Shown here: piece by piece, positions 36,415-47,363 of the stretch
How positions within the stretch are numbered: the stretch's first letter is position 1
Layout of the letters: every line of letters starts with the position of its first letter
Source of the DNA: Datisca glomerata
Lineage: Eukaryota; Streptophyta; Magnoliopsida; Cucurbitales; Datiscaceae
Reading direction: 5' to 3'
Length of the DNA: 64,000 nucleotides
Assembly (NCBI GenBank): GCA_003255025.1
Contig: QANY01008633.1
Coordinates: 186,001 to 250,000 of the forward strand
The notes under the pieces: model-generated
What the model was told of the DNA's origin: nothing
Database searches by the model: none
Seen by the model: only the letters and a program-made list of their open reading frames with translations
Program-made: the position numbers and the translations under genes

Positions 36415-37535
36415 ATGTCGATATCCTCACTCTCAACTATCTTAAACGCGAATAAACTTGCTGGTGAAACTTATGTGGATTGGAAACACAATCTTAATAT
36501 CCTGCTGACGTAGAAAAAAACAAGTTCATGCTCACCACTCCTTGTCCCCTTGAGTCTATTGCTGAATCGACTCAAGAGGAAAATGATGCTTATGCTTCTT
36601 GGTTGCGTTTTGATGAGATCGCCAGGTGTTACATCTTGACTTTTGTTAGCAATGTGTTGTAACAACAACATCAGAACATGAAAACTGCCATTGATATGAT
36701 ATTGAAAATCATCAAAATTTTCAGAGATCAGGGTCGTCAAGCCAAACAGGCTGCTGTGCAAAGCTTCATGAACTATAAGATGAAACCTGGAACTCCTGTC
36801 AGAGAGCATATGATGCTGGTCATTAATTATCTGAATGAGATGAAAATCATGGGTGCTGAGGTAGATGATGAGACACAAATTGATATGATCCTCGAGAATC
36901 TTCCTGACATTTTTGAGAACTTCAAACTTAATTATTCAATGAATAAGTTGAGGTACTCACTTCCTGAGCTGATGAAGGAACTGCAAGCTGCTGAGACCCT
37001 GTTTCTGACGGCCAAGAGGAAGACTGGATAGGCAAAACTTCCTGCAAGCAAACCTTCCACCTCTGGCACGAAAATGAAACACAAGAGAGGTCTGAAGAAG
37101 GCTAAGAAGAAGAATTCTAAAGCTGTGAAAGGAAAGGGCACTGCAAAAGTAGACAAGTCGAAAGACAAGTGTCATCATTGTGGAGCCGTTAGCCATTGGA
37201 AAAGCAACTGTCCAGACTATCTCAAGGAGTTGAGATCTAAAGGTATAATACTTGTTACTGAGGCCTGTTATGTGGTTGACTCTACATTTTTGTGGATAGT
37301 AGACTCTGCAGCCACTAACATTATATGTTGTTCCTTGCAAGGCTTCAGGAAAATCAGAAAGCTTGACGAGGGCGAGTTCAGATTTCGTTGGGGAAATGTA
37401 GTACTAGTATCAGCCGTATGTGTTAGAACTATTAAATTGTCATTCAATAACAGTTTTATGATTTTACCTGATATTTATTATATCCCAGCTTTTGGGAAAA
37501 ACCTTATTTCGGTAGCTAGTTTAATTGAGCAGTGA
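36415..37535 (+). pseudogene. C2 copia gag and protease
   Basis: It starts MSISSLSTILNANKLAGETY and meets a stop after ILLT; continuation is in another frame. The frame 36678-37031 gives VREHMMLVINYLNEMKIMGA and NLPDIFENFKLNYSMNKLRY, typical of UBN2-type gag. The frame 37074-37535 has the knuckle CHHCGAVSHWKSNC and the protease motif WIVDSAATNIIC, where the expected D-S-G is D-S-A, then PDIYYIPAFGKNLISVASLI. A frameshift, two stops and the active-site change show it is inactive. Confidence 0.9.
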
Positions 37536-38875
37536 TTCAGTTTGAATTTCATTGATAAAGATATTTGTATTTTTAGAAATGATTGTTTAATTACTACTAC
37601 ACGTTTGATAAAAATAAACTTGTTTACATAAAACCAATAGTTCCAATGATATGTGACACTGAAGTAAAAATTGATTTTCAAAGGGATAATAGAAGGTTGA
37701 AGTCTTAATCAACTGATCTAACATATTTGTGGCACTTACGTCTTGGCCATATTAGCCTGGACATGATTAAAAGACTTGCAATGGATGATTATTGCAAATT
37801 TAAAGTGTGATATGACTACCCACATGTGAATCTTGTAAAGAAGGTAAAATGACCAAGAGACCCTTTTCAGTATATATTTGGGCCATTGAATATCCAAGCA
37901 AGATGAGGTTATGAATACTTTGTAATCTTCACTGATGACTACTCATATTTTGGACATGTTTATTTAATGCACCAAAATTCTGAAACCTTTAAAAAGTTCA
38001 AAGAATACAATGTTATGGTCGAAAAGCAATTAGAGAAATAAATCAAAACGCTACAATATCATTGTGGTGGAGAGTACTTGTTAAGAGAGTTCGAAGACTT
38101 TCTTAAAGAAGAATGTATTCTTTCTCAACTTACAGCACATAGCACTCCTGAAAGGAATAGTGTGTCAGAGGAAAAGAATCGAACTTTGTTGGATATAGTT
38201 TTATCTATGATGAGTTACTCATCCCTCCTAAATTTATTCTGGGGATATCTCTTGGAAACAACAATATACATTCTAAACCAAGTTCTGTCAAAGATGGTGC
38301 CTACTACACCACATAAATGATGGAGTGGACGAAAGTCTGTAAGCCACCTTAGGATATGTGGATACTCGACACATGTTCTAAAATCGATGATAGGCAAGTT
38401 GGAGAATCGATCATAATTATGCATGTTTATAGGATATCCTAAAGGAACGAAGGTGTATGTCATTTATAGTTTGACTGACAAGAAAACAATCGTTTGCACA
38501 AATTCACATTTTCTTGAAAAGGACTATATAAGAAGTGTGAAACTGAGAAACACTCTTATGCTAGAGGAATTATTGAGTGGGAGGACACCGACTCCCCAAT
38601 CATCTCAAATTACTTTACAAGGAAAATCTTGATATGAGACAATTCGAAGGAACCAATGAGTCATAAAATGTTGTAAAAGATCTAAACACATACAGCGTAA
38701 GTATCACTTGATTAGAGAGATTGTTCAGCGTGGAGATGTTGTAGTCACACATATATCAACGGTCAACATCCTAGCAGCTTCATTCACAAAGTCTTTAAGA
38801 AGTAAAGTCTTTGATGATCATCTAGATGGCATGGGAATGCGAGATTATACACGCCTACTTTAATCCAAGTGGGAG
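37536..38875 (+). pseudogene. C2 integrase joined to a residual RNase H tail
   Basis: LWHLRLGHISLDMIKRLAMD (zinc region) lies near 37730, the core near 37905-38320 (FVIFTDDYSYFGHVYLMHQN, then HCGGEYLLREF and AHSTPERNSVSEEKNRTLLD), and the C-terminal part at 38423-38632 (CMFIGYPKGTKVYV). The frame then stops, and near 38680 the reading is SKHIQRKYHLIREIVQRGDV and AASFTKSLRSKVFDDHLDGM, the last residues of copia RNase H. The whole RT and most of RNase H are absent. Confidence 0.9.
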
Positions 38876-38878
38876 ACT

Positions 38879-40702
38879 GTTGATATTATGTCCATAAAGC
38901 AAGGTGTAATAATTATTTATGAGTATTTAGTTATTTCTCAGACATTTTGTATTACTGAATTTAATGAATGAATGAAAGTTTTTTTTATTAATTAAAGCGT
39001 GTTTATAATTTACTCAAGTTCTAGAACTATTGTCAATGTAAGAAGAGTAAAGACTGAGAGGCTTTCCAGACAAACTCTTCTAAAATAGTTCAAAATGTTA
39101 TTCACAATCTTAGAATTGACTGAAAAATCAAGTCTGATTACGACTCTTAGATTGACCAAAAGATGCTAGTCTTGGAGCATAAGAGTGGAGACTCAAACGA
39201 TTGACCTACACATATTGTGAAACATGTTGAATAGACCTGTAACAATTTAGTTTAGGGCAAAGACGTTTATCTAACTCTAAATCTTATTGTTATAGCTATA
39301 AGGGTATTTTCATAATTACCTTAATACTGAGGTCAATTTGAAATTCGACTTAGTTAGTTACAATCTTTGATATGCCAAAAGATTGAATTCGAATTGCCAG
39401 ACAATGCCTCAGCTGTTGGGATAGTGATTAACCATGTTGGAGTTGCATGATTCATTAAAATGAAAATTCATGGCGAGATTGCAAATGCAATAATATCACC
39501 TTATGCTTTATCAATGGGTGTGTGAATAAATTAACTTGGCCAAGTATTCGATGAAATGAATTATTGAATAAGTCATGGTGAACTGTACGAGACAATTTAC
39601 TGTTATGTCTTTCTTATTCACAATCAATAAAGAGTTAATAAAATAATAACTAGAGGGGTAAAACGATAAGTTTACATCCCGCTCCTTTTACTTATATTCA
39701 CGGAGAGTAATATGTTAAAATATTATGTAGATCATGAAATAAAAGAGTTTATTTGCACCAATAGAAAAATATAGCGTGTATGAATCGAGAGTTGATTCGG
39801 CATCAAACCTGGAGTCGTATGATGTCAGAATTAAATTGGTCAGGAATTTACGAAGATAAATTCTTCGAGTATTTGAATTATATAGCTTTATTCATATGGA
39901 TCTATTCGGTCTCAGGAGTAGCGCATAAGGGTAAGAATGAAAAACAACATCAGTTAGAACAAAAATGAGTTTTTAGACCAAGTTATATTTCCCGAACCCA
40001 TACGTGATGGGTTTTGTCATTTAATTAGTGAAGAGCAAGCAATTAATGGTCAAATTAATTAGTTAGTTATTAGATAATTAGTAAATAAAAAAATTAATTA
40101 ATTGATGGAGATCAATTTAATTTATCAATTGGGATTGATGAATTTGGACACAACATTGATTATAGGAAGATATATAATTTTTGGTAATAATAAATATTAA
40201 GGAGTGAATTTTTGGTAATTTGACATATAAGCGTATATGTACAAATTCTGTAATTATATATAAGGGAAGGCAATATGGTTGCATCCCTACCTTTGACCAC
40301 AGTGTGTGATTACACAGAGAGAGAAAAAACAAATCTAGGGGAAGAGAGAATATTGTTTTTACGTTATTTTGAGAGTCCACACTCAATTCTTGACGACATC
40401 CGATTGAGATATATATTTGAATCCTACGAGTGGTTGTTGGTGTGAAGATTATTTGAAGTCCTGCGAAGAATGAAGAACGCGAGATGACTAATAGGATTCC
40501 ATCAAATCAAAATTTCTCAGATACAAGAAAGGTGTAAAACTATTTTTACCTCTATTAAATATGTTTAGTTAAGTATACATAATCATGTATGGTTTTAATA
40601 CTTAATATGATTAAATTGGTTTTTGAATTTTTTTTGAGATTCCGTCCACGAAGAGTTTGTGCTTCAATGATTTTTCTTTAAATTTTAAAACCTGATCCAA
40701 CA
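38879..40702 (+). repeat. C2 3' LTR
   Basis: It starts TGTTGATATTATGTCC after the polypurine tract and ends CTGATCCAACA. A TATA-like TATATATAAGGG lies at about 40254-40265. It is the more complete of the two copies. The minus-strand frame at 40117-40386 lies inside the LTR and shows no family signature. Confidence 0.9.
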
Positions 40703-40707
40703 TCTTT

Positions 40708-41747
40708 GGGGGTCATAAGAAACTGAATTAATTTTTATTATCTCTGTACTCCTAAAACGCCTTCATATTAGCTAGATCTTTCAATACAGGTTCAAAATAT
40801 GATAACTGATCCCAAACAAAATGCATTTTTTTAGAGAAAGCTACTGATAGATTTTTCAGATTTTTGTTGCAAATTATGAAGATCCCGAAGGTGTTTGTAC
40901 TGATAGGCGAAATCATTGGTGGTATATCGATTAATCCCATATCATGATGTCTCAAACCTACCAAATTGAAGGATGATCGAAGATATCGAAGTATTGTGAA
41001 ACCACATAGTTATCTGGTGATTTTTGTTGTCCCAATCATCAAGATGATAAATAAATTTTTCATCTATATCACCTTACTTTTTGCTTGGTTGAGAAATGTC
41101 ACCAATTACCCAACGCCAAAATTTACGTCCTTCGAGAAAGTTAGATATTATTTGAGCCCAAATAAAATAAATTTGACTATCCAAAATAGTTTGAATAGGC
41201 AAAGTGACATCATATTTCTCCATTGTAATCTACTTAAAAAATAGGGTATCAATAATAGTAGAAGACAAACTGAAATTAAAAAAAAAGGAACCTGGTACTA
41301 GGCCTGCTTGGGTCAAAGAATGTAGCAGAAATTTTTGGGCCAAAGATTGTACAAAGCCCACTGAAAATCTGGATACAAGCGAAGCAAGCAGAGCACGGTG
41401 GAGGTAACGAACCAGAAGGGAGAATAGGTTGTTTTCAAGTTGATTGAACTAGATTTTGGAGCTTCTAACAATCTATTTTTGTGTAGATCTAAACTAAAAT
41501 CTCCAACAGATACGGAGGTGGCGCGTGACTTATTTGCAGGCGACTTGGCGGAGTGAGGTGAGTGGTGGTGGATGTGTGTAAAGATGAGCGTCCGTTTATG
41601 TTTTTCAGAAAAGAAAAAAAGCTTGGATATTGGATGTTAATGGTGGAGGAAGAAGAAGAAAGGGAGAGAGGATTTGAGTCTCAGATCTGACTGTTTTTTA
41701 GTAAATTAGAAGGAAATAGAAATTGAAACAGAAAAATTAATGCCTAA
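40708..41747 (-). pseudogene. C1 copia gag, 5' part
   Basis: On the minus strand KMHFVWDQLSYFEPVLKDLA is followed by NMKAF, a stop and EYRDNKN, ending PPKD at the C2 insertion. This is the copia gag segment that precedes the FEPIR motif now at about 33160-33185. Upstream frames between 40980 and 41700 are too decayed to follow. Confidence 0.75.
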
Positions 41748-41759
41748 GCTCTAATACCA
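41748..41759 (-). other. C1 primer-binding site
   Basis: In element orientation TGGTATTAGAGC lies immediately after the LTR. This is the usual copia site complementary to initiator methionine tRNA (canonical TGGTATCAGAGC) with one base changed. Confidence 0.85.
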
Positions 41760-41910
41760 TGAAAAGTTTGATCAATATATTTAGTATGTAATAATATGCA
41801 CTGGATAATGATTATTTATAGGCTCGGGTAACGTGTAATACATTGTGCAGGACATATAATATGAATGTAGACAGACGATTAGTTTAGATTAGACATATGA
41901 TATATTAACA
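41760..41910 (-). repeat. C1 5' LTR, 151 bp
   Basis: In element orientation it starts TGTTAATATATC and ends AAACTTTTCA. It carries GAGCCTATAAATAATC, a TATA box shared with the 3' LTR. Confidence 0.82.
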
Positions 41911-42489
41911 TTTCCAACTCTTAGGGTTTCGATTCGTGGTGGAAGAATTTTTTGGTTCTTAAAATTTTTAATAAGGTCAAAATCTTCTTCTTAAGAGCTT
42001 TGAAAAACAACATCCCTACTCTTGTAAATCTCAGAATTCATGGTACTTCTCAACCCGCATTATAAGTTCTTTAATATTTTTTAAGAAGAATTGCAAAAAT
42101 GGACTGAATATGATAAATTTTTTTTAGGAAAATTTAAAATATGACTAATTTTCCAACTCAAACCGTAAAATGTCCAGAAAATTTTATTATCATAAAAATG
42201 ATGAAGTGAAGTAAATATAATTTTGTAAGAACTGTAAAAATGACTAACTTTTCATCTCAAACTACAAAAATGTTCGAAAAACTTTATTATTGCACCGAAA
42301 TAAGGTGAATAAATTATTTACATTTATGTTATTTTGGTCAATAATTATTTACTTTAGTCATTTTCTATCATTTTGTAAATAAAAAGTTTTCTGTTATTTT
42401 TGCATTTGAGTTAGAAAGTTAATTTTTTCTGTCTGTTTTTATTTTTATTTTTTATTCTACTGTCCATTCCCCTTTCTATAGAGGCTTGG
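41911..42489. other. AT-rich stretch with a short duplicated motif
   Basis: Two related segments (near 42130-42200 and 42225-42300), each with ATGACTAA, CTTTTCATCTCAAAC-like sequence and a TTTATTAT block, indicate an old tandem duplication. No gene was seen. Confidence 0.45.
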
Positions 42490-43165
42490 GCCCATTTAGA
42501 CTAACTTTTCCTTGGGGACCTGCTGGACTCCATCGAGGACTCATGGTCATTTCTGGATGTGTTTGCTAGATGCTTGGCCATGTGTCCCTATGCCTTGTGC
42601 TCCAAAGATGCTGTCACCTATTGGTACATTTGTTTATCTAGGAACTCTGCTATTCAGGGAAGAAACTTACTTATTGTGGAAGAGGTTAACTTTAGACCCT
42701 CTCGTCTTTCTTCTCGGATTGATCCTCTATTCAGTAAATTAGAGCTTCCCTTCATGCAGCTCCTTCTCAGCCCACTCCCCAGGATTAGTCCCCTCCTTCA
42801 CTTGGTAAGCTCAAGCTAGATATTGATGTTTCTGTTTCTTCCTCCTCATCAGGCTTTCACGTGGTTGTTCAGAATAATGCGAGTGATGTCTTGCTAGAGG
42901 CGTTTAAATTTCATTTAGGGACCCTTGATCGTTATAGGCTGAATGTCTAGCGCTTTATAAAGGCCTTTTAACTTCGTAGTTTGGTTCAGTTCGTTGAAAG
43001 TGACTTCCTTCTGCTGTTGAATCTGGTGGAGTCCGTTTAGTCTTTTTCTTCGGCTAGTTTACTTCCTGTTATTTATGCTATTAGGAAGTTGTTGTCCTCT
43101 TTTCCGGACTGTTGTCTCTCTTTAATTTATTCTTTTGTGCCTCGCTCTTGTAATGGTGGTTTTAT
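42490..43165 (+). pseudogene. LINE-type C-terminal RNase H fragment
   Basis: Plus-strand frames give DAVTYWYICLSRNSAIQGRN, then PSRLSSRIDPLFSKLEL, KLKLDIDVSVSSSSSGFHVV, LLEAFKFHLGTLDRYRLNV, and IYAIRKLLSSFPDCCLSLIY with RSCNG. This pattern (short linker, KLN-D-A-like strand, then IR-LLS-FPDC-L and R-CNGAAH) is the RNase H tail of plant L1-type LINEs and related domesticated RNase H proteins. In-frame stops interrupt it. No RT lies directly upstream, so it is a truncated or rearranged copy. Confidence 0.7.
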
Positions 43166-43429
43166 ATTGTTTGCATATCTCATGTATTTAGCATAATAAT
43201 AAATAAATAATTTATTTTATGCAATTGAATAATTTTAAAAGTTTGATTCACAAATAGTATAATATTTAATTATTTTACAAATTTAAAAATGACAAATGAT
43301 ATATAATTTGATAGTTTTCTAAATTTGAGGGGATAAATATGATACAAATTTAATTTTATACATTTATATGCATTATTCTATATAAAATAAAGAAAATTAC
43401 ATAATCGGGGTAGACAATTGCCCCCTTCA
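43166..43429. other. AT-rich spacer
   Basis: Very AT-rich; nothing recognised. Confidence 0.5.
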
Positions 43430-43635
43430 TTAACATTTGATTTTTCTGAGCGTTTTATTGGATGGATTAATAAAAAATTTTGACACAGTGAGGATCTTAG
43501 CGCTTATTGATGCACCTCCTAAGGGCTTCTCATCAGGTGTTCGCGATGTGTGCGACAATGTGATCCTTTCTCCCCACTTCTTTTTTGTTTGGTTAAGAAC
43601 TTTTCAAGCAGATATCTTTTGCATATGATAGATTC
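43430..43635 (+). pseudogene. LINE reverse transcriptase fragment
   Basis: The translation across frames gives FDFSERFIGWINKK, then PPKGFSS, a degenerate VRQCDPFSPLLFCLV and FSSRYLLHMID. This is the L1-type RT block G-F-S-S-RGVRQGDPLSPLLF with several changes. It lies downstream of the RNase H fragment, the wrong order for one LINE, so two insertions or a rearrangement are implied. Confidence 0.65.
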
Positions 43636-44395
43636 GTGATCGTTGAATTTGATATTTTCTCTGATTGGGATGTGTGCTCCATCTCACACACGAATTATAA
43701 TGTGGTCTCTTTAGGAATATCAATCTCTCATTCTCAATTCATTTATCATTTTTCTTTTAAGAGATTTTCCTTTCAACTCAATAGATCTATCATGCTTCAG
43801 GCATGCTTTATTAATAATTTGTTCTTCTGGGATAATAATTTGTGCATATTTGCAGGTGGTATATATGATTGAATCACATTGTTGTATCAATAAATGCATC
43901 TAGTAGGATGTGCAATAATTTGTAAATAAATAATTCTTTGAACTTCTAGTTCACATTTACATGTATGAGAATCGATATAATATAATGATGATGCATTTTA
44001 TATAATTTTATACATATTTTCTAGTTTTAACTTATCTTCCTCTAATGCTGAAAAATTAAGTATTTCAGCATTACTGATATTATCACCCTGGTTTTATATC
44101 AAGAAATGGTGAATCTTTAAGCTAGTTGTATAGGAACTAAAAACACTATGGGTAGAGAACACTTATATGTGACCGACTGTAGATGCAGCTATAAGCATTA
44201 TAATATTAAATAGAGTACTAGTACATAGAAGCATAAATACACTTCATTAAGTCAGAATAAGTGAACAAGCAATAGTTGTTTTACACGTGACAAGGTCTAA
44301 GCCGAAGATTCAACAAAGGGTCGTGGATGCACAAGAGCTATCAGATCAACCTGACTATTACAAAGGGAATCCTGAAAAAGAATATTTCTTCGTTA
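43636..44395. other. No recognised feature
   Basis: The open frame at 43636-43872 has no family signature. The rest is AT-rich sequence without termini or repeats that I could support. Confidence 0.4.
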
Positions 44396-45790
44396 TAGCT
44401 AGAGTGCAATCCTAACCATCCCTCAAGTCTAGCAATGAAAATAGTGATTTATTATCAAATGCTACAAGGGGAAGTTCGATCCGGTGGACTATCTCAGGCG
44501 GTTCAAGCAAGTGATGGCGCTGTACTAACATGAAGATGATCTGATGTGCTAAATGTTTCCCACCAATCTTGACGGAAGCGCCTTGAAATGGTACCACTGA
44601 GTTTACCACCATGTCCTCAGTCTTTCTAGAACAGTACTCCACGTACCGTTCTGTGATGGAGGACTCATAATACATTCTGACCATCTCTATCAAGAAAGAA
44701 GAATACATACACGAATACGTGCATAGATTTAAAGTTAAGATGACAAAGGTAGAAAGTTATGATGATCAAAGGTGAAACCACTATCCATGGAAGAAACATT
44801 CCAACGGGTGCAAACTTATATCACGTTGGAAGAAGAAAAGAAGAGCATGATGAAGTTGTCTGAAAGGAGGATAAAAGAGCAATGGAAAGGAGACCATAAT
44901 TCTAGCTCGGGAAAGAGGCGAACGAGAATGGCAGAAAGAATTGATGGGCGAGAAGAGAATAAACGGGAAAAGATTGAGAGTAAGGGAAGATCTACAGATA
45001 GAATTCACCCTAAATACAAAGTCGACACGTCTCTCATCATGCATGTGAACCAAATTCTTGAGGTGATCAAGAATAAGCCATGGTTAAAGAGACCATCCGT
45101 TGACAAAAGAAGTCCAAGACGAAGGAAAGCAGCCACTCGGGATTATGGACATCATAATCATGATGACTGAGCAAGAAGGAGCCATCAGGAAGGAAAGGAA
45201 GACGTACTGTAAAAACTCACATTGGGAGGACACTAGGAGAAAAAGAGTTCGTCAAATGACAACAGGAATCTGCTATTGATCGTCGATGAAATAGATTTGG
45301 AGGAGCAAAACAGACAATACAACGTCGATTTGGTCATAACGATCCAAGTTGGGAACTGTCTGTTGAGAAGGGTGTTGATTGATGAGGGGAGTGCCGTCAA
45401 CATCGTACATCGATCAACCCTCAAAAACAATGTCCATGGGTAATCAAAATTTGCAAGGCTCGTCACAACCATTGATTGGTTTCAACAGGATGTTGAGTTG
45501 CTCTAAAGGAATGATAACCCTCCCGGTGAAGGTAGAGCCGTTCAATCATCTGACATAATTTGTAGTTCTTGACACTCCATTCTCGTACAATGCAATCTAG
45601 GGAAGAACGTGGTTACACAAGATGAAGGCTGTTCCGTCCACGTATTATCAGGTACTGGAGTATCCATCCCCGAAAGGAATAAAGATAATTAAGGAAGATC
45701 AAGCTTCTACTCGCATTTTCTTATAGCGACATTGGGGTCCCTAGACGAATGGATACTAAAAAGAAGCCGACATACAAAAGGCCATGATCA
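44396..45790 (+). pseudogene. Tat-like Ty3/gypsy gag-protease fragment
   Basis: Near 44465 the plus strand reads FDPVDYLRRFKQVMALY and FPTNLDGSALKWYH, a retrotransposon gag core. At 44772-45170 a Lys/Arg-rich stretch follows, with VNQILEVIKNKPWLKRP and a decayed knuckle (TRDYGHHNHDD). At about 45320-45420 comes a protease site, RRVLIDEGSAVNIVHRSTL. After YQVLEYPSPKGIKIIKEDQA the match stops. RT and integrase are absent. The family differs from the Ogre-type element at 6208-22503. Several frame changes are present. Confidence 0.78.
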
Positions 45791-45810
45791 CAGAGCAATA
45801 GCAATCAAGC

Positions 45811-45974
45811 CTTTACAATAGGTTTGAAGGGTAAACTTCTTATAATGGAGTCACTGATATGATTAACATGACATTTTCCCCATTGTTTCCTGTATTGAAG
45901 GAGTTCTTGGTTTTAAGAATTTGGCCCGCGCAATAAACCTTTACAATAGGTTTGAAAGGTAAATTTCTTATAAT
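45811..45974. repeat. Direct repeat of about 36 bp, 128 bp apart
   Basis: CTTTACAATAGGTTTGAA followed by a GGTAAAYTTCTTATAATG block occurs at about 45811-45846 and again at about 45939-45974. It lies just past the end of the gag-protease fragment. Confidence 0.75.
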
Positions 45975-46089
45975 GCATTCAATTTAATTCTTTTTTCTAA
46001 AAAAAGCTCTAAATTTGGTTAATATGTATTATGTTGCTAATTTCTAAATTCACATTGATACTAATTTCTTGGAAACAAACATTTATTTG

Positions 46090-46177
46090 GTGACAAAAAG
46101 TCTTTTTAACTCTAGAAGACCTTTCTGATTCCAGTGACAAAAAGTCTTTTTAACTCTAGAAGACCTTTTTGATTCTA
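46090..46177. repeat. 44-bp tandem duplication
   Basis: Two adjacent 44-bp units (46090-46133 and 46134-46177) beginning GTGACAAAAAGTCTTTTTAA differ at two positions near their ends. Confidence 0.9.
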
Positions 46178-46392
46178 AAGGCAGAGGCGTAACAAGTAGT
46201 TCTTTTTTAAATTCATCTAAATTTTCTTTGCATTTGTATTATTGTCTTTTTAACTTGAATATATTTTCCTATTTCGTCATTGACTATTCAAAATCTTTAC
46301 CGCTATGTAAGTTAGAAGGATGTTATGAGTTCTTAGCTTTTAAGTTCTCTTACTTGAGAACTTTCTTACAAAATGTCATTGTTTGTTGCAAG

Positions 46393-46519
46393 TTCCATGA
46401 AGATAAAATGTCATCTGCTCATGTTTACTTAAGACTACATAATGATCAGGCAATTGAAGATGTAGGTGCAGGGGTTTTGATGGATTGTGGTCAGCTTGTC
46501 AAAGCAAATTCCATCCAAG
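46393..46519 (+). pseudogene. Isolated exon of a CCDC25/NFACT-R-like gene
   Basis: An acceptor-like TTGTTGCAAG precedes [20 protein letters not shown], continuing [20 protein letters not shown] and IQG. This is the central segment of the small CCDC25-type protein (NFACT-R domain, formerly DUF814), where plant proteins read [18 protein letters not shown] and ANSIQGNK. Only one exon is present, intron-like sequence flanks its left side, and the expected GT donor after IQG is GA. No other exon was found nearby. It is a genomic fragment, not a processed copy, and lies 120 bp left of a CACTA-like end. Confidence 0.8.
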
Positions 46520-46639
46520 GAATTAATGAGATTCTCTTTAGCTTCTTCTAATTACTGTAAAATATCTTAGAGATGTGTTATTAATTATGTGCATCCTTAT
46601 GTAAATTGGTATAACATTCTATAGTAGGCAAATTTGTAG

Positions 46640-46951
46640 TCCTTAGCTTTATTTGATAGTAATTTCTCATTCGACTTTAAGTGGTGACATTATTGAAGGG
46701 CTGTCATTGAAAGGTATTTGTCTTTCTATGACAGTTTTTTAAAATATGGGACCCTTCATTTAATGACGGGGATTCACCGTCATTAAAACATTTTAATGAC
46801 AGGGAATCTCCGTCATTAAAATATCTTTTTATGACAATTTTTATAAAAATGAGTTAAGATGACAGTTCGAAAGATGAAAGTGACATCCCCGTCGTCAAAG
46901 ATTTTTAATGATGATTTTCCACTGTCATTAAAACCTGAATCTTTAGCAGTG
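46640..46951. mobile_element. CACTA-like terminus with subterminal repeats
   Basis: Many direct and inverted copies of an AATGACRGGGATTCWCCGTC/TTTTAATGACAG-like motif fill 46690-46930. The right edge at 46951 reads, in reverse complement, CACTGCTAAAGATTC, close to a CACTA terminus. The left terminus was not found, so the element's extent and whether it includes the exon at 46393 are open. Confidence 0.65.
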
Positions 46952-47149
46952 AAAACATTCCATATCTATAAATAAACTGACTATAAAAATTAACCAACTT
47001 CCAAGTATATAAATTAATTAGAAATGTTTTACTGGCCCTATGAAAGAGCAAAATTTCTTTTTTCACGAATTCCATTACCTTAATAATATACATATAACAA
47101 TGGTTTCTTATAAGCATAGTAATAATTTGGCAAACTAACTACTTAACAA

Positions 47150-47328
47150 ATATAGGTAGCTTAGTTAAAGATCATTAGCTACTATTTATAATATAACCCT
47201 ATAATATCATTATGTGAAGTATATTGAATACAAGAGTAATCTTCTTGATCTTTCTCTCACTGTCTTCTTTCTTCTTTATCATCTTCTTCACTTTAGCTTC
47301 TTCTTCTCTCTTTCTCTGAAGCTCTTCA
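47150..47328 (+). repeat. 3' part of the C3 copia 5' LTR
   Basis: A CT-rich stretch ending GCTCTTCA directly precedes the primer-binding site TGGTATTAGAGC at 47329-47340. A TATA-like TATTTATAATATAACCC lies at about 47185. The LTR start was not located. Confidence 0.65.
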
Positions 47329-47363
47329 TGGTATTAGAGCCTTAATAGATACACGTCTCTCTA

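Larger units (their letters stand above)
33190..40702 (+). mobile_element. Ty1/copia element C2, deleted for RT
   Basis: LTRs lie at 33190-34628 and 38879-40702, both starting TGTTG and ending in ACA. A mutated copia primer-binding site (AGTATCAAAGCC) follows the first, and a polypurine tract (AAGTGGGAGAC) precedes the second. The flanks TCATT (33185-33189) and TCTTT (40703-40707) match at four of five bases as target duplication. Internal content is gag, protease, integrase and only the extreme end of RNase H. It lies in antiparallel orientation inside C1 gag. Confidence 0.92.
29874..41910 (-). mobile_element. Ty1/copia element C1, interrupted by C2
   Basis: Short LTRs lie at about 29874-30017 and 41760-41910. 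A copia primer-binding site TGGTATTAGAGC lies inside the right LTR, and gag, integrase, RT and RNase H follow in order on the minus strand. Removing C2 (33190-40702) rejoins gag at the codons for KDTFEPIR. A possible 5-bp duplication is GTTCC at 29866-29870 against TTTCC at 41911-41915, which would move the left LTR edge a few bases. LTRs of only about 150 bp are typical of the Retrofit/Ale-like group. Confidence 0.85.

Noticed and set aside
46228..46392. N-terminal part of the 107-residue frame that includes the CCDC25-like exon
   Set aside because: The first 55 residues are intron-like hydrophobic sequence; similarity begins only after the acceptor at 46392.
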